A DNA stretch of 46,807 nucleotides from Planctomycetota bacterium. GTDB taxonomy: Bacteria; Planctomycetota; Planctomycetia; Pirellulales; Pirellulaceae. The notes below the pieces were generated by a model. It was given only the letters and a program-made list of their open reading frames with translations. It was not told where the DNA came from and made no database searches. Shown here piece after piece: positions 18,050 through 26,616 of the stretch. The stretch spans positions 1 through 46,807 of the forward strand of contig JAPLNM010000116.1 of the NCBI GenBank assembly GCA_026692845.1, in the 5' to 3' direction. A program made the position numbers and the translations under genes. The first letter of the stretch is position 1. Each line of letters starts with the position of its first letter.

Positions 18050-18500
18050 GGATCTCTGCGCGAGATCCACTACCCTTTGCGTCTTTGCACCCTTTGCATC
18101 TTTGCGTTTATTTCTTCCCAGCAGCCCAGCAGCCGGATCTCTGCGCGAGATCCACTACCCCTTGCGTCTTTGCACCCTTTGCATCTTTGCGTTTATTTCT
18201 TCCCAGCAGCCCAGCAGCCGGATCTCTGCGCGAGATCCACTACCCTTTGCGTCTTTGCACCCTTTGCACCTTTGCGTTTATTTCTTCCCAGCAGCCCAGC
18301 AGCCAAGCAGCCAAGCAGCCCAGCAGCCGGATCTCTGCGCGAGATCCACTACCCTTTGCGTCTTTGCACCCTTGTACCTTTGCGTTTATTTCTTCGCAGC
18401 AGCCAAGCAGCCCAGCAGCCAAGCAGCCGGATCTCTGCGCGAGATCCACTACCCTTTGCGTCTTTGCACCCTTGCATCTTTGCGTTTATTTCTGCCTAGC
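18050..18500. repeat. Five-copy 85-109 bp tandem repeat array
   Basis: Units begin with the palindrome GGATCTC-TGCGC-GAGATCC at about 18050, 18135, 18220, 18329 and 18429, giving periods of 85, 85, 109 and 100 bp. Each continues with CCTTTGCGTCTTTGCACC and TTTGCGTTTATTTCT, then a variable run of AGCAGCC/AAGCAGCC heptads. Length differences come from heptad number. The last unit runs into the glycerate kinase stop codon. Reading frames cross the array in all three frames because 85 is not a multiple of three, so it is not coding. The stretch 17823-18049 upstream holds no gene that I can see. Confidence 0.95.
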
Positions 18501-19926
18501 AACCGCGCAGGACCACACGCAAATCGCAGACGTTCGTGTGCGTCGGCCCTGTCAAAAGCAAATGACCCGTCGCACGAAATACCGTGTTCGAATCGCACCG
18601 CTTTAGTGCCTCTTGGATCACACTTTGTCTCGTTGTGTTGCTATCGATCCACCGATGGTCAATCCATGCACCGGCGGCCTGCGTCGCGCCGTCCTCCCCA
18701 TCCGTTCCCCCAGAAACCAACGCAAAGGACAACGGATGCTCGATTGATGCCCCGACGGATGCACAGGACTGCAACCCCCCCAACAACACACGACCGGCCG
18801 ATAACACCACATGCTGATTTCGCCCACCAACGCCCCGGAGCGATGCATCGGGCAATACCACCGTCGGCTCCCCACCACTGATCCAACCACAGCCTGGCTC
18901 AAGCCCCATAACTCTACCGGCCAACTCCTGTCCGACTCGCTCTGCGGTCCCCGCAGCATGAATCTGCGACTCGCCCTGGACGCGATACCCAAGCCGTCGC
19001 GCTTCGAGCATCGCAGCCTCCACGGCCGTCGCATTGTTCGCTAAAACAAACGTTTGCGCCGAAGCCTCCTTCGGTAGAACTTGCGGCTGCGATCCAAGCG
19101 TCCACCCTTCGTTAAGCTTGGCCACCACCTGGGGGAATTCACCCGGTGCGAATCTTTCAAGCAACCTTGCTGCTAACAATCGATCGGGTGCAGGCTCCAA
19201 AACTGTCGGACCCGATCCGATCATCTCCAACGGATCGCCAAGCACATCGGAAATCACAAGCGTTATCAGATGGCCAGCTTGGCATCGCCTTGCCAAGCCC
19301 CCACCCTTGACCTGACTGATCGCCCTGCGAACCGCATTCAATTCCTGAATCCCAGCACCACGGCTCGATAGCCGACGCGTTATCGATACCTTGGTATCTA
19401 AGCTCATCGACTCGACCGGTGCACAGAGCAACGCCGATCCTCCCCCACTGAGCAAAAAGATAACCACATCCTCCGAGGTCGCTTGATCGATGCGCTTGAG
19501 GATCTCCTGCGTCGCGTCGACTACCTTGGCCGTCGGCTCGTTGACCCCTGCGGGCCTCGCCTCGCAAATCTTTACACCTCCGACACAATAGATGCTCGCA
19601 CCCCGCACCGCGGGATCCAAATCAACCTGGGCCCGCTTTTTGAGTCCCTCGGGTATCGAGCCTTCGGGAAGATTGATCCAACCGCTGATCCTCGGTGACT
19701 CCCCAGTGCCATCGAGCACCTCAAGCAGCCCCTCGAGCATTCCACCTGCGGCTTTGCCAGCCCCGACTACAATCCATCGCTTGGCATGCGATAGATCCCA
19801 CCGCGTCTGCTGGACCTCAAGCATCCGTCCATCCCATCGGACTGCTTGACGCACCACGCGATCGGCCCGTACCGCATCGACTCCCGCTTGCCAAATCTGC
19901 AATGCATCCTGCGTTAGTTGTTCCAT
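18496..19926 (-). CDS. Glycerate 2-kinase (MOFRL family)
   Basis: A 476-residue cytoplasmic kinase that phosphorylates D-glycerate to 2-phosphoglycerate with ATP, feeding glyoxylate or serine carbon into glycolysis. The N-terminal DUF4147 half shows 'WIVVGAGKAAGGM' and 'VVIFLLSGGGSALLCAP', and the C-terminal MOFRL half has 'GGTDGEDGATQAAGAW' and the ending 'TGPTHTNVCDLRVVL'. All are family signatures. I prefer ATG 19926 (MEQLTQDALQIWQAG), since homologues start with this helix; in-frame ATGs at 19968 and 19959 would add 11-14 residues. Its 3' end is unusual: the stop codon lies in the first unit of the tandem array at 18050-18500, so the last residues are in effect specified by the repeat. 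Confidence 0.92.
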   Translation of the reverse strand: MEQLTQDALQIWQAGVDAVRADRVVRQAVRWDGRMLEVQQTRWDLSHAKRWIVVGAGKAAGGMLEGLLEVLDGTGESPRISGWINLPEGSIPEGLKKRAQVDLDPAVRGASIYCVGGVKICEARPAGVNEPTAKVVDATQEILKRIDQATSEDVVIFLLSGGGSALLCAPVESMSLDTKVSITRRLSSRGAGIQELNAVRRAISQVKGGGLARRCQAGHLITLVISDVLGDPLEMIGSGPTVLEPAPDRLLAARLLERFAPGEFPQVVAKLNEGWTLGSQPQVLPKEASAQTFVLANNATAVEAAMLEARRLGYRVQGESQIHAAGTAERVGQELAGRVMGLEPGCGWISGGEPTVVLPDASLRGVGGRNQHVVLSAGRVLLGGLQSCASVGASIEHPLSFALVSGGTDGEDGATQAAGAWIDHRWIDSNTTRQSVIQEALKRCDSNTVFRATGHLLLTGPTHTNVCDLRVVLRGC

Positions 19927-19990
19927 GGCCAATCCGAACCCTATCTCCAAGCGTTCCATCGAGAGCAAGTACTTGAACTACTCGACGGCA

Positions 19991-20024
19991 AGCCGAAACT
20001 GACGACTAGCCGAAACTACAGTGG
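19991..20024. repeat. Tandem duplication at the DUF1080 gene stop codon
   Basis: AGCCGAAACT occurs at 19991-20000 and 20008-20017 (period 17), with the remaining bases diverged. The stop codon of the minus-strand DUF1080 gene (20018-20016) overlaps the second copy. Confidence 0.75.
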
Positions 20025-21305
20025 GCTGATCAACAACGAACGAAACTCGACCTCCGAGCCCGGATCATGGCCCTGAAGCATGATCGTTCCGGCTTCGGTA
20101 CGCAGTCCTTTGCGGGGATTGTCGTTGGGGGCTCGCGTGTCGGTCCATGAAACCACCGGGACCCCTTCGACCCACGTGGCGATCGTTGGCCCGTCGGCCA
20201 CGATCGTGATATGCACCGGCTTGTCCTCGTCGCTCAAAACCGCCTTGGCGTTTTGACGCCGGAAGATCGAACCGGAACCTGCATCGACGGCCCTGCGGCG
20301 ATCCTCTTTGAAGCCGTGATGGATCTGGCACTCGTACCCGTTCATGTCTTCGCCGGGAATGCAGCGAAAGAAGATACCCGAGTTGACGTTTTGGGTCAGC
20401 GTCAACGCGGTCGCTTGCAGGCAAAAGTTCGCATGGGGCTGCAATAACTCGATGTGGCCACGGCCACCCTTGAGCTTGATCGTGCCCTCGTCGGTAAACG
20501 TCGCCTTGATCTCACCTGCTGGCTCGTTCCAATCGCTCTTGTCGGCTTTGGGCAATACGCTGTAACCGATGGGTCGCAAACGGATATTCCGGAACTTGAT
20601 GGGTCCTTCGCGAAATTGAAGACCGATTTTGCCGACGCTCAAGCCTGTGGTGTCTTTGTAGTCGACCGCTTGCTGCCCATTGACCCAGACTTGGATGTGA
20701 TCCTGGTCGACCAGCGCATGCAGGGAATGCCACTCTTGAGGCTCCGGTGCAGTGACTTGTTCGGTAACCTTGGATCTGCCGACCAGAGAGCCGCTCGGGA
20801 ATGGATTGTCTTGCGGGGCGATGTTGATTTCGTAGCAGTCCTTGGCAGGGTCTTTGACCGTTTCGGAGGTTCGGAGGAACAGGCCGCTGTTGGTCTTGTC
20901 CTGGACCAGAAACTCTAACTCGATCTCGTAGTCGCTAAAGCGTACATCGCTCAAGAGAAATCCAGACTCTCCTTGCGTCGCTACAATGGCGCCGTCCTGG
21001 ACCTTCCAGTCAACGTCCGTGGTGGCTTTCCAGCCCAGAAGCGATTGGCCGTCGAAGAGTCGGATCCAGCCCACATCGAGGTCTTCGGTCGAAAGACGAG
21101 ATTCAAGCAGCGCTTCGACGTTGACGGACTCATCGAGTGGGGCTTCGGCTGGCTTGTCGGATTTCGTCGGCTTGGGGTCCTGCACCCAAGAGGCGCCATG
21201 TGCGGCCTGAGGGTTGTAGCCACCGAAGACATAACACATTGCAACACTTGCAGACAACAGCCCTAGCGAGGTTGCCTGGATCAGGGAGCGAATATCTCTA
21301 GCCAT
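20016..21305 (-). CDS. Secreted protein with two DUF1080 (3-keto-disaccharide hydrolase) domains
   Basis: A 429-residue exported protein. The N-terminal hydrophobic segment (about 10-30) acts as a signal peptide or anchor. Two concanavalin-like DUF1080 domains follow. The first (about 55-240) has 'WIRLFDGQSLLGW', 'DWKVQDGAIVA', 'YEIELEFLVQDKTNSGLFLR' and 'CYEINIAP'. The second (about 255-428) repeats the pattern ('GIFFRCIPGEDMNGYECQI'). The fold is a beta-sandwich seen in planctomycete polysaccharide use, and 3-keto-glycoside hydrolase activity is known for some members. The ATG at 21305 overlaps the end of the preceding gene by 25 bp, so translation is probably coupled. It is the last gene of a six-gene overlapping run. 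Confidence 0.88.
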   Translation of the reverse strand: MARDIRSLIQATSLGLLSASVAMCYVFGGYNPQAAHGASWVQDPKPTKSDKPAEAPLDESVNVEALLESRLSTEDLDVGWIRLFDGQSLLGWKATTDVDWKVQDGAIVATQGESGFLLSDVRFSDYEIELEFLVQDKTNSGLFLRTSETVKDPAKDCYEINIAPQDNPFPSGSLVGRSKVTEQVTAPEPQEWHSLHALVDQDHIQVWVNGQQAVDYKDTTGLSVGKIGLQFREGPIKFRNIRLRPIGYSVLPKADKSDWNEPAGEIKATFTDEGTIKLKGGRGHIELLQPHANFCLQATALTLTQNVNSGIFFRCIPGEDMNGYECQIHHGFKEDRRRAVDAGSGSIFRRQNAKAVLSDEDKPVHITIVADGPTIATWVEGVPVVSWTDTRAPNDNPRKGLRTEAGTIMLQGHDPGSEVEFRSLLISPL

Positions 21306-21670
21306 ACTTCAATCTGCGGTTCGGATTCTTGGGTTTTCGGATCGGGGTTCGGCCAACCCAGCACGAGTTCATTGCGCGCTTGGACCGCCGAGGTGATCTC
21401 CCAATCATAACCGAAGCGGAAGGAATTCTCAGCACCTGAATCGCTCGTGTGGCTCGATGCCGGTTCCTGAATTGTCGCCGGTTCCTGGCTTGTCGCGAGG
21501 ATCTGACCGTTGAGCCGGGCTGTTCGCAAGCGACGGTCGCTCTCGATCCGCAATCGCACGACGCTCTGATGGCATAGATTGGTGGGCTTATGAAAAAAAC
21601 GTTGCCAATCCTTGGAATACTTCCAGCCTCTTGCCAGCGAAATCCGGTGTGGCTCGGGCCGGGTACTCAT
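21281..21670 (-). CDS. Small beta-rich protein, sugar-binding-domain-like
   Basis: A 129-residue protein with alternating beta-strand patterns ('SVVRLRIESDRRLRTARLNGQIL', 'RNELVLGWPNP'). These resemble the jelly-roll sugar-binding domain of glycoside hydrolase family 2, but no catalytic domain is attached and no signal peptide is seen. The start is fixed by an ATGA overlap: ATG 21670-21668 shares bases with the stop of the dus gene. An ATG six bases upstream is less likely. Its stop overlaps the next gene by 25 bp. The middle holds a low-complexity duplicated Gln-Glu-Pro-Ala segment, seen in DNA as repeated GTTCCTG. The functional call is weak, but the gene itself is well supported by its context. 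Confidence 0.65.
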   Translation of the reverse strand: MSTRPEPHRISLARGWKYSKDWQRFFHKPTNLCHQSVVRLRIESDRRLRTARLNGQILATSQEPATIQEPASSHTSDSGAENSFRFGYDWEITSAVQARNELVLGWPNPDPKTQESEPQIEVWLEIFAP

Positions 21671-22731
21671 CCGCACTCTTGCTCCTGCTCATAGAGGGTC
21701 CGGCTCGGGAATACCCCCGGACGATCCTCGCTGTACCATCGATCGAGGACGGCTTTCCATTCGTCAAAATTTTTCACTCGGACGAAATGCTCACGAACCT
21801 GTAAGCCTTCCGGGTGCGAGGCGGAGTATTTGATTCCGAATTTCCGCATCGGGACCCCGGCACGCTCGGGGCCATAGAGTTCTTCGGCAAGCCGAAAGTG
21901 CGCGAGCATCACCTCGCGCTGCTGATGGACGCTCGGAGGAACCGGCATGGGCTTGCCATCGAAGATCGCTCGGGTTTGTTCAAAGATCCACGGATTGCCG
22001 ATACAGCCTCGCGCAACCGTCACGCCATCGACTCCGGTTTCGAGCATCATGCGCAAACAGTCTTCGGCCGAGAAGAGATCGCCGCTTCCTAGGATGATTT
22101 TATCTTTGCCGACGTGCGCTTTGACCTCTTTGAGAAACGACCAACGGCTCGGTCCGATGTAGCGTTGCACGACGGTCCGACCGTGGACGGTGATGGCCGC
22201 AATGCCGTATCCAAACGCACCGTCGAGAATCTCGTAGAAGTGATCTCGGCTCTCCTGGGTGTCGTCGATCCCACGACGCATCTTGATCGTCACGGGGATC
22301 TCCGGTGGAACGATATCGCGTGTTCTGCGAACAATATCCAAGGCCACTGGCGGTTGGCTCAGGTGAAAGCCGCCTCGGCATCGTCCTAGAACCTTGCGCA
22401 CCGGACAACCGAAATTGATGTCGATGACGCTAAAGCCCGCTTCGACGAGCTTCTGGGCGCCAAGGGAGAACTGCTCGGGTTCGGCTCCCATCAATTGGCC
22501 AGCTACTGGATGCTCTTCGGGGGTGTTGTAAAGAAAATGCTGGGTCTTTTTGCGGTCCTTGAGGCTCACAAGGAACTGGTCGAGCATGACCTCGCAAAGC
22601 GAATACGAAGCTCCCATTCTCCGAGCGATCAGGCGCATGGCCCAATCGCTGTAGCCGCTCAAGGCGGCTTGGACTACCGGAAAACCGATCGGAACATTGC
22701 CGATCTGTAGCGGGGCAATGCCGTGAATCAT
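21667..22731 (-). CDS. dus: tRNA-dihydrouridine synthase
   Basis: A 354-residue FMN enzyme that reduces uridine to dihydrouridine in the tRNA D-loop using NADPH. Visible features are the TIM-barrel start 'VVQAALSGYSDWAMRLIARRMGA', the catalytic Cys109 in 'DINFGCPVRKVLGR', the FMN phosphate-binding 'ITVHGRTVVQRYIG' and 'IILGSGDLFSAED', and 'ARGCIGNPWIFEQ'. A C-terminal helical tRNA-binding domain follows. The order and wording fit the DusB-like bacterial group. The start ATG at 22731 overlaps the stop of the TPR-glycosyltransferase gene by 4 bp, and its stop overlaps the next start by 4 bp. It is embedded in a run of envelope and redox genes rather than with translation genes. Confidence 0.93.
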   Translation of the reverse strand: MIHGIAPLQIGNVPIGFPVVQAALSGYSDWAMRLIARRMGASYSLCEVMLDQFLVSLKDRKKTQHFLYNTPEEHPVAGQLMGAEPEQFSLGAQKLVEAGFSVIDINFGCPVRKVLGRCRGGFHLSQPPVALDIVRRTRDIVPPEIPVTIKMRRGIDDTQESRDHFYEILDGAFGYGIAAITVHGRTVVQRYIGPSRWSFLKEVKAHVGKDKIILGSGDLFSAEDCLRMMLETGVDGVTVARGCIGNPWIFEQTRAIFDGKPMPVPPSVHQQREVMLAHFRLAEELYGPERAGVPMRKFGIKYSASHPEGLQVREHFVRVKNFDEWKAVLDRWYSEDRPGVFPSRTLYEQEQECG

Positions 22732-24164
22732 GCTGTCGATGCTTCCGAGGAACCAAATTCCGTTGCTAGTAGGTCGGCAGCCTGCCTACCGACACTGTTC
22801 CACTCTCCAATGCGTGTTTGTCGTACGAGTTTGAGCGACGGATACCAAGGGCTATCGTCGCGGTCCAAGAGCCATCGCCAATCGGGTGTGAATCCCAATA
22901 GTACCAGCGTTGGCCGAGCAAGAGCCCCTGCAAGGTGTGCCATCGAGGTATCGCTCGTGACGATCCAGTCGAGATGAAGCAGGATCGCTGCGGTGTCCAT
23001 GAACGCTCCACTGCTTCGATCGATCTGCTCGGGGAGTGTGTGGATGGGTGTTGCCCCCTTCCATTGCTTAATCTGCTCGCTTCCTTTACCGAATTGCAAA
23101 CTGACCAATTGCACATCGTGCAATTGGCTCAAAGGCTCGAGCGACGACAAAGGAAACGAGCGGAACATATCGGCTTGGTGATCGGGATTGCCCTGCCAGA
23201 CCAAGCCGATGCGTCGCTTGGCTGGGGGGAGAAGTTGATCGAGCTGCCGCTTCCAATACCCGACTAGACTCGCCGGAGGATGTAGATAAGGCACTTGGCC
23301 AGGGATATTGCTCAGGTTCGTCCCGAGCATGTCGGCCGCGTCGATCAGCGAACAGTGGTAATCGAACGGCTGGTCGACTTGCCAAGTATTGGGCAACAGG
23401 GTGTTGATCCCATCGCAGCCTTGCAGGAGGGCCATCAAAGGAGCTTGCACATGGACGATCGTTCGCGCACCTTGCGACTGAAGGATCTTAGCGTAGCGAA
23501 TAAAATGAATCGTATCGCCTAGCCCCTGCTCGGCATAAAGCAAAATCGTTTTGCCTTGCAAGTCCTGACCGCTCCATTTGGGTTGCGCATAGCGATGCTG
23601 GACCGACTCGGCGCAGTTCCATCGCTGGCGATATTCTCTCCACCCCTCCTCGAAGTTGCCTTGAAGCAGGCCGATGACCCCTAAATTCCGGTGGAGTTCG
23701 GCGTCCTGAGGATGCAACCGCATCGCATCGGCGTAGTATTTGAGCGCCAAATCGATCCGTCCGGTCCAAGCATGGAGGGTGCCTCGATTGCGATAGGCAT
23801 TGAAGTAATCGGGCTTCAAATCGATCGCTTGCTGAAACCGCTGATCGGATTCCTCGATGCGGCCGAGATAGCGAAGGGAATTGCCCAGATTGTTCAGTGC
23901 GATCGGAAACGCAGGCTGGAGCCTGAGGGCCCGCTCGTAAGCTGCCACCGCATTGGGGTAATCCCGCTGGTCGTGCAGCGCGATACCCAGAAAACACCAT
24001 GCATTGGCGTTGCTAGGCTCTTGCTTGAGTATCTCTTCGTAGGTTTGCCTTGCTGCTGCGGGGTTTCCTTGTTGGTGGATCCGCCAAGCAGCAAGGAGTT
24101 TTTGCTGGCTATCGGGTATTCGATTCGAGGGCATTCGATTCAAGGGCATTCGATTCAAGGGCAT
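22728..24164 (-). CDS. TPR protein with C-terminal GT9/GT41-like glycosyltransferase domain
   Basis: A cytoplasmic protein of roughly 470-480 residues. After a short repeat-encoded head (Met-Pro-Leu-Asn-Arg units) come about four TPR repeats (to about 190), for example 'GIALHDQRDYPNAVAAYERALRLQP' read in part. The rest is a GT-B-like domain with 'LLYAEQGLGDTIHFIRYA' and 'TSDTSMAHLAGALARPTLVLL', typical of the heptosyltransferase-like half of planctomycete TPR fusions. The start is uncertain: in-frame ATGs recur every 15 bp at 24164, 24149 and 24134 inside the tandem repeat, all overlapping the RND gene's 3' end. A start at 24284 would overlap more and adds Cys/Arg-rich sequence unlike the family. 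It probably transfers a sugar to a cell-surface lipid or protein. Confidence 0.85.
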   Translation of the reverse strand: MPLNRMPLNRMPSNRIPDSQQKLLAAWRIHQQGNPAAARQTYEEILKQEPSNANAWCFLGIALHDQRDYPNAVAAYERALRLQPAFPIALNNLGNSLRYLGRIEESDQRFQQAIDLKPDYFNAYRNRGTLHAWTGRIDLALKYYADAMRLHPQDAELHRNLGVIGLLQGNFEEGWREYRQRWNCAESVQHRYAQPKWSGQDLQGKTILLYAEQGLGDTIHFIRYAKILQSQGARTIVHVQAPLMALLQGCDGINTLLPNTWQVDQPFDYHCSLIDAADMLGTNLSNIPGQVPYLHPPASLVGYWKRQLDQLLPPAKRRIGLVWQGNPDHQADMFRSFPLSSLEPLSQLHDVQLVSLQFGKGSEQIKQWKGATPIHTLPEQIDRSSGAFMDTAAILLHLDWIVTSDTSMAHLAGALARPTLVLLGFTPDWRWLLDRDDSPWYPSLKLVRQTRIGEWNSVGRQAADLLATEFGSSEASTA

Positions 24165-26613
24165 TCGATTCAAGGGTCGGGTTTCCGACGGAAGGTACAC
24201 TCGTCGTTTGGCTAGGTTCGGCTTTGGATCGCGCTGGGGCTCGATCGAAATACGCCAGCATCGCCGGCAGCAAGAACATATCACACAACAGGGCAGTGAC
24301 CAAGGTGATCACCCCGAGGGACGCAAAGACCCGGTGGTCCCGAGTGTCGGAGGTCAAGACCGAGCTAAAGCCAGCCACCAAGACGATCGTTGTCATCATC
24401 ATCCCGGTACCGACCTCCCGGAACGAACGCTTGATCACCTCGGCATGCGTCCCGCCATGCTTGAACTCTTCGAGATAACGGGACATGAAGTGAATCGTAT
24501 CGTCGACGGCAATCCCCAAACAAATCGTAAAGCAGCAAACGCTCACGACCTCCAGCGGCTGCTTGGTCATGACCATATAAGCCGCCGAAGCAAGCAGCGG
24601 CAGGATGTTCGGAATGATCGCGATGAGCCCGAGTCGCAGCGAACGATAGGCGATCGCCAGAACGCCGAAAATAATCAATGCGGCGCTCCCTAGACTTGCG
24701 GTTAGGTCCGTGACGATCGTGTAGAGATTTCGCCATCGCCAAATCGCTTCGCCTTGCATCTCCATCGTGAGCCCAGGATTCTTGGCAACGATATCTTGCA
24801 AGGCTCGATCGATCCGCTCATAGGTCGGCTTGTAGGTCGCCGTACCGAGGTCTTTGCATCGGTAAGTCACCGTCGCACTGGATTGCTCTTCGTTGAAGAG
24901 TCGTTGGCGAAGCGGTGGCGGCAAAAGCTCGGCCATCGAGAGCTTGTCCAAAACATTCCCCTCCCCAGGCAACGCGTTTAGCAAGGTGACCAAGGATAAG
25001 GGGTGACCGATCAATGGCTCTTTTTTCAGGATCGATTCGACTTGCTCGATCGCTAAAGCGGCCTGCGAAAGGCTCAGTTGCTGCGGATCCCATTTGACAT
25101 CGATCATGCATACATCCAAACCCTCCATCGCTTGGTCCAAATGCTCCAAGGACACCTGGGCATCGCTCCCGGTCGGAAAAGCACTGGACTTGCGATCGTC
25201 AGGTCGAAGCGCCAGAGCGACGATCCCTAGTCCGACGGTCAGCAAGATTGAAAAATAACTCATCATCCGCCTACGACTTATAATCCAATCGATCGTCGGC
25301 TCGATCCTCTCGACGACATGATGCAACAGATCGCGCTCCGAACCGTTGTTCAGGCGTTTGCTCCATGGTGTCATGCTGATCAAGGGGATAACCAGCATCA
25401 CGGAAATCCACGTCGCAGTCACCCCTAGAACACAGGACCAACCAAACTCGCGGACCACTTGGTGGTTTGCCCAAGCCAGCGATCCCATGCCGATGGCGGT
25501 CGTCAGCGAAGTGAGAAAACAGGCCAGCCCGACGAGTTCCAGCGTCCGTTTGCACGCAACGCGTGCAGGCATCCCCTCGCGCATGCACTTGCGGATGTGG
25601 ATCATGATATGCACCCCATCGGTGAATCCAACGAGGCTCAGAAGAACTGGCAAAATTACAAAACTAAATGGGTTTTCCTGTAGGTTAAAGTACCTGAGAA
25701 ATCCCAATGTCCAAAAGACTCCAATCACCGGCGCTGCGGCGACGACCAATACGACCGACAGGCCCCGAAAAAGGATCACTGCCATCAACAAGATCATGCT
25801 ATAAGCGATGGCTTGGTATCGGATCTCGTTACTGCGGTTGTTCTTGATCAGTACCATCCGCAGCGGAACATTCCCGGTGACGTGAAACTCCATCGGCACA
25901 CTCGGATGCTCTTTGGCGACTTGTCGAGCCGCAGCCAGAATCGGTTCGGTGCACTGGGCGTTCTCCTGGATGTAAAGCCAATCGTATTGGATCTCGACAA
26001 GCGCCGTTTGGGCGTCGCTCGAAAGCATCTGACCGACGACCAAAGGATGCGAGGTGGCTTTTTTCTTGGCCACGTCGAACCGCTGCTGCGAGGCATTGGC
26101 TCGCGGAAGGATCGGTTCGCTCAACCCGAAGATATTTAACGGGGGGGCTTGGTCAAGCGATCGGACCGAAGCGACCTGGTCGAGCCTCTCGACCCGGTCG
26201 ACCACGTCGCGGAAAGCTTGGGAGCCCTCTGGAGTAAAGATCGTCGGCGACTTGACGACCAAGACCGCTTCGGCCCGCCCGCCGGATCCCGAAAAACTAC
26301 CTCGTCGTCCGAATCGCCTCTGTACAGTGGCATTGGCCGAATTGCCTTTATTTGGCTGGAGCGAACTTTCGCTCGAAACCGCTTCGGTCTTCTCGACGCT
26401 CGGATTCCATCGAGCCTGCAGTCGCTGCGGCCAATCCGGATCGAGGTAGCCACCGATAGCCAAGGCGGTCATAAGGATCATCAGCCCTAGGCACCAATAA
26501 GGATGGTCGATGACCGATGCAAAAAGCTTGCCCGTCCAACTGACGCCAGTAGGCTCCGAGCCGTTGGGTTCGTAAGATTCGGAGGAATGGTCTGAGCCGC
26601 CGTGATGCAACAT
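24109..26613 (-). CDS. RND/MMPL-family exporter (HAE3-like)
   Basis: An inner-membrane proton-driven exporter of 834 residues. It has the RND layout in two halves: one helix near 35-55, a large periplasmic loop, five or six helices with a sterol-sensing-like segment ('LVGFTDGVHIMIHIRKCM'), then the same again ('LGIAVDDTIHFMSRYLEE'). The Asp residues in these two motifs are the expected proton-relay sites. The length and the DDTIHF motif place it in the MMPL/HAE3 group (lipid or hopanoid exporters), not the longer drug or metal RND pumps. The first periplasmic region has a Gly/Arg-rich stretch (RRFGRRGSFSGSGG). It begins 3 bp after the redoxin/monooxygenase fusion and ends in the 15-bp repeat. 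The cargo is unknown. Confidence 0.9.
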   Translation of the reverse strand: MLHHGGSDHSSESYEPNGSEPTGVSWTGKLFASVIDHPYWCLGLMILMTALAIGGYLDPDWPQRLQARWNPSVEKTEAVSSESSLQPNKGNSANATVQRRFGRRGSFSGSGGRAEAVLVVKSPTIFTPEGSQAFRDVVDRVERLDQVASVRSLDQAPPLNIFGLSEPILPRANASQQRFDVAKKKATSHPLVVGQMLSSDAQTALVEIQYDWLYIQENAQCTEPILAAARQVAKEHPSVPMEFHVTGNVPLRMVLIKNNRSNEIRYQAIAYSMILLMAVILFRGLSVVLVVAAAPVIGVFWTLGFLRYFNLQENPFSFVILPVLLSLVGFTDGVHIMIHIRKCMREGMPARVACKRTLELVGLACFLTSLTTAIGMGSLAWANHQVVREFGWSCVLGVTATWISVMLVIPLISMTPWSKRLNNGSERDLLHHVVERIEPTIDWIISRRRMMSYFSILLTVGLGIVALALRPDDRKSSAFPTGSDAQVSLEHLDQAMEGLDVCMIDVKWDPQQLSLSQAALAIEQVESILKKEPLIGHPLSLVTLLNALPGEGNVLDKLSMAELLPPPLRQRLFNEEQSSATVTYRCKDLGTATYKPTYERIDRALQDIVAKNPGLTMEMQGEAIWRWRNLYTIVTDLTASLGSAALIIFGVLAIAYRSLRLGLIAIIPNILPLLASAAYMVMTKQPLEVVSVCCFTICLGIAVDDTIHFMSRYLEEFKHGGTHAEVIKRSFREVGTGMMMTTIVLVAGFSSVLTSDTRDHRVFASLGVITLVTALLCDMFLLPAMLAYFDRAPARSKAEPSQTTSVPSVGNPTLESNALESNALESNALESNTR
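24119..24176. repeat. 15-bp tandem repeat translated in two frames
   Basis: TTCGATTCAAGGGCA is repeated about 3.9 times (24119-24133 with one change, 24134-24148, 24149-24163, 24164-24176). On the minus strand it encodes the Leu-Glu-Ser-Asn-Ala tail of the RND exporter. In another frame it encodes the Met-Pro-Leu-Asn-Arg head of the next gene, so each unit also offers a start codon. Confidence 0.95.
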
Positions 26614-26616
26614 GAA

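Noticed and set aside
18050-18500. Possible CRISPR array
   Set aside because: The units are 85-109 bp with nearly identical content throughout. There are no unique spacers of constant length and no cas genes.
18069-18881. Overlapping plus-strand reading frames of 140-259 codons through the repeat array
   Set aside because: They arise because the 85-109 bp units lack stops in all three frames. The translations are the same low-complexity text in shifted frames, and the 3' parts run antisense to the glycerate kinase.
22728-24284. Start of the TPR-glycosyltransferase at 24284
   Set aside because: The extra N-terminal residues are Cys/Arg-rich out-of-frame translation of the RND gene. Starts inside the 15-bp repeat fit better.
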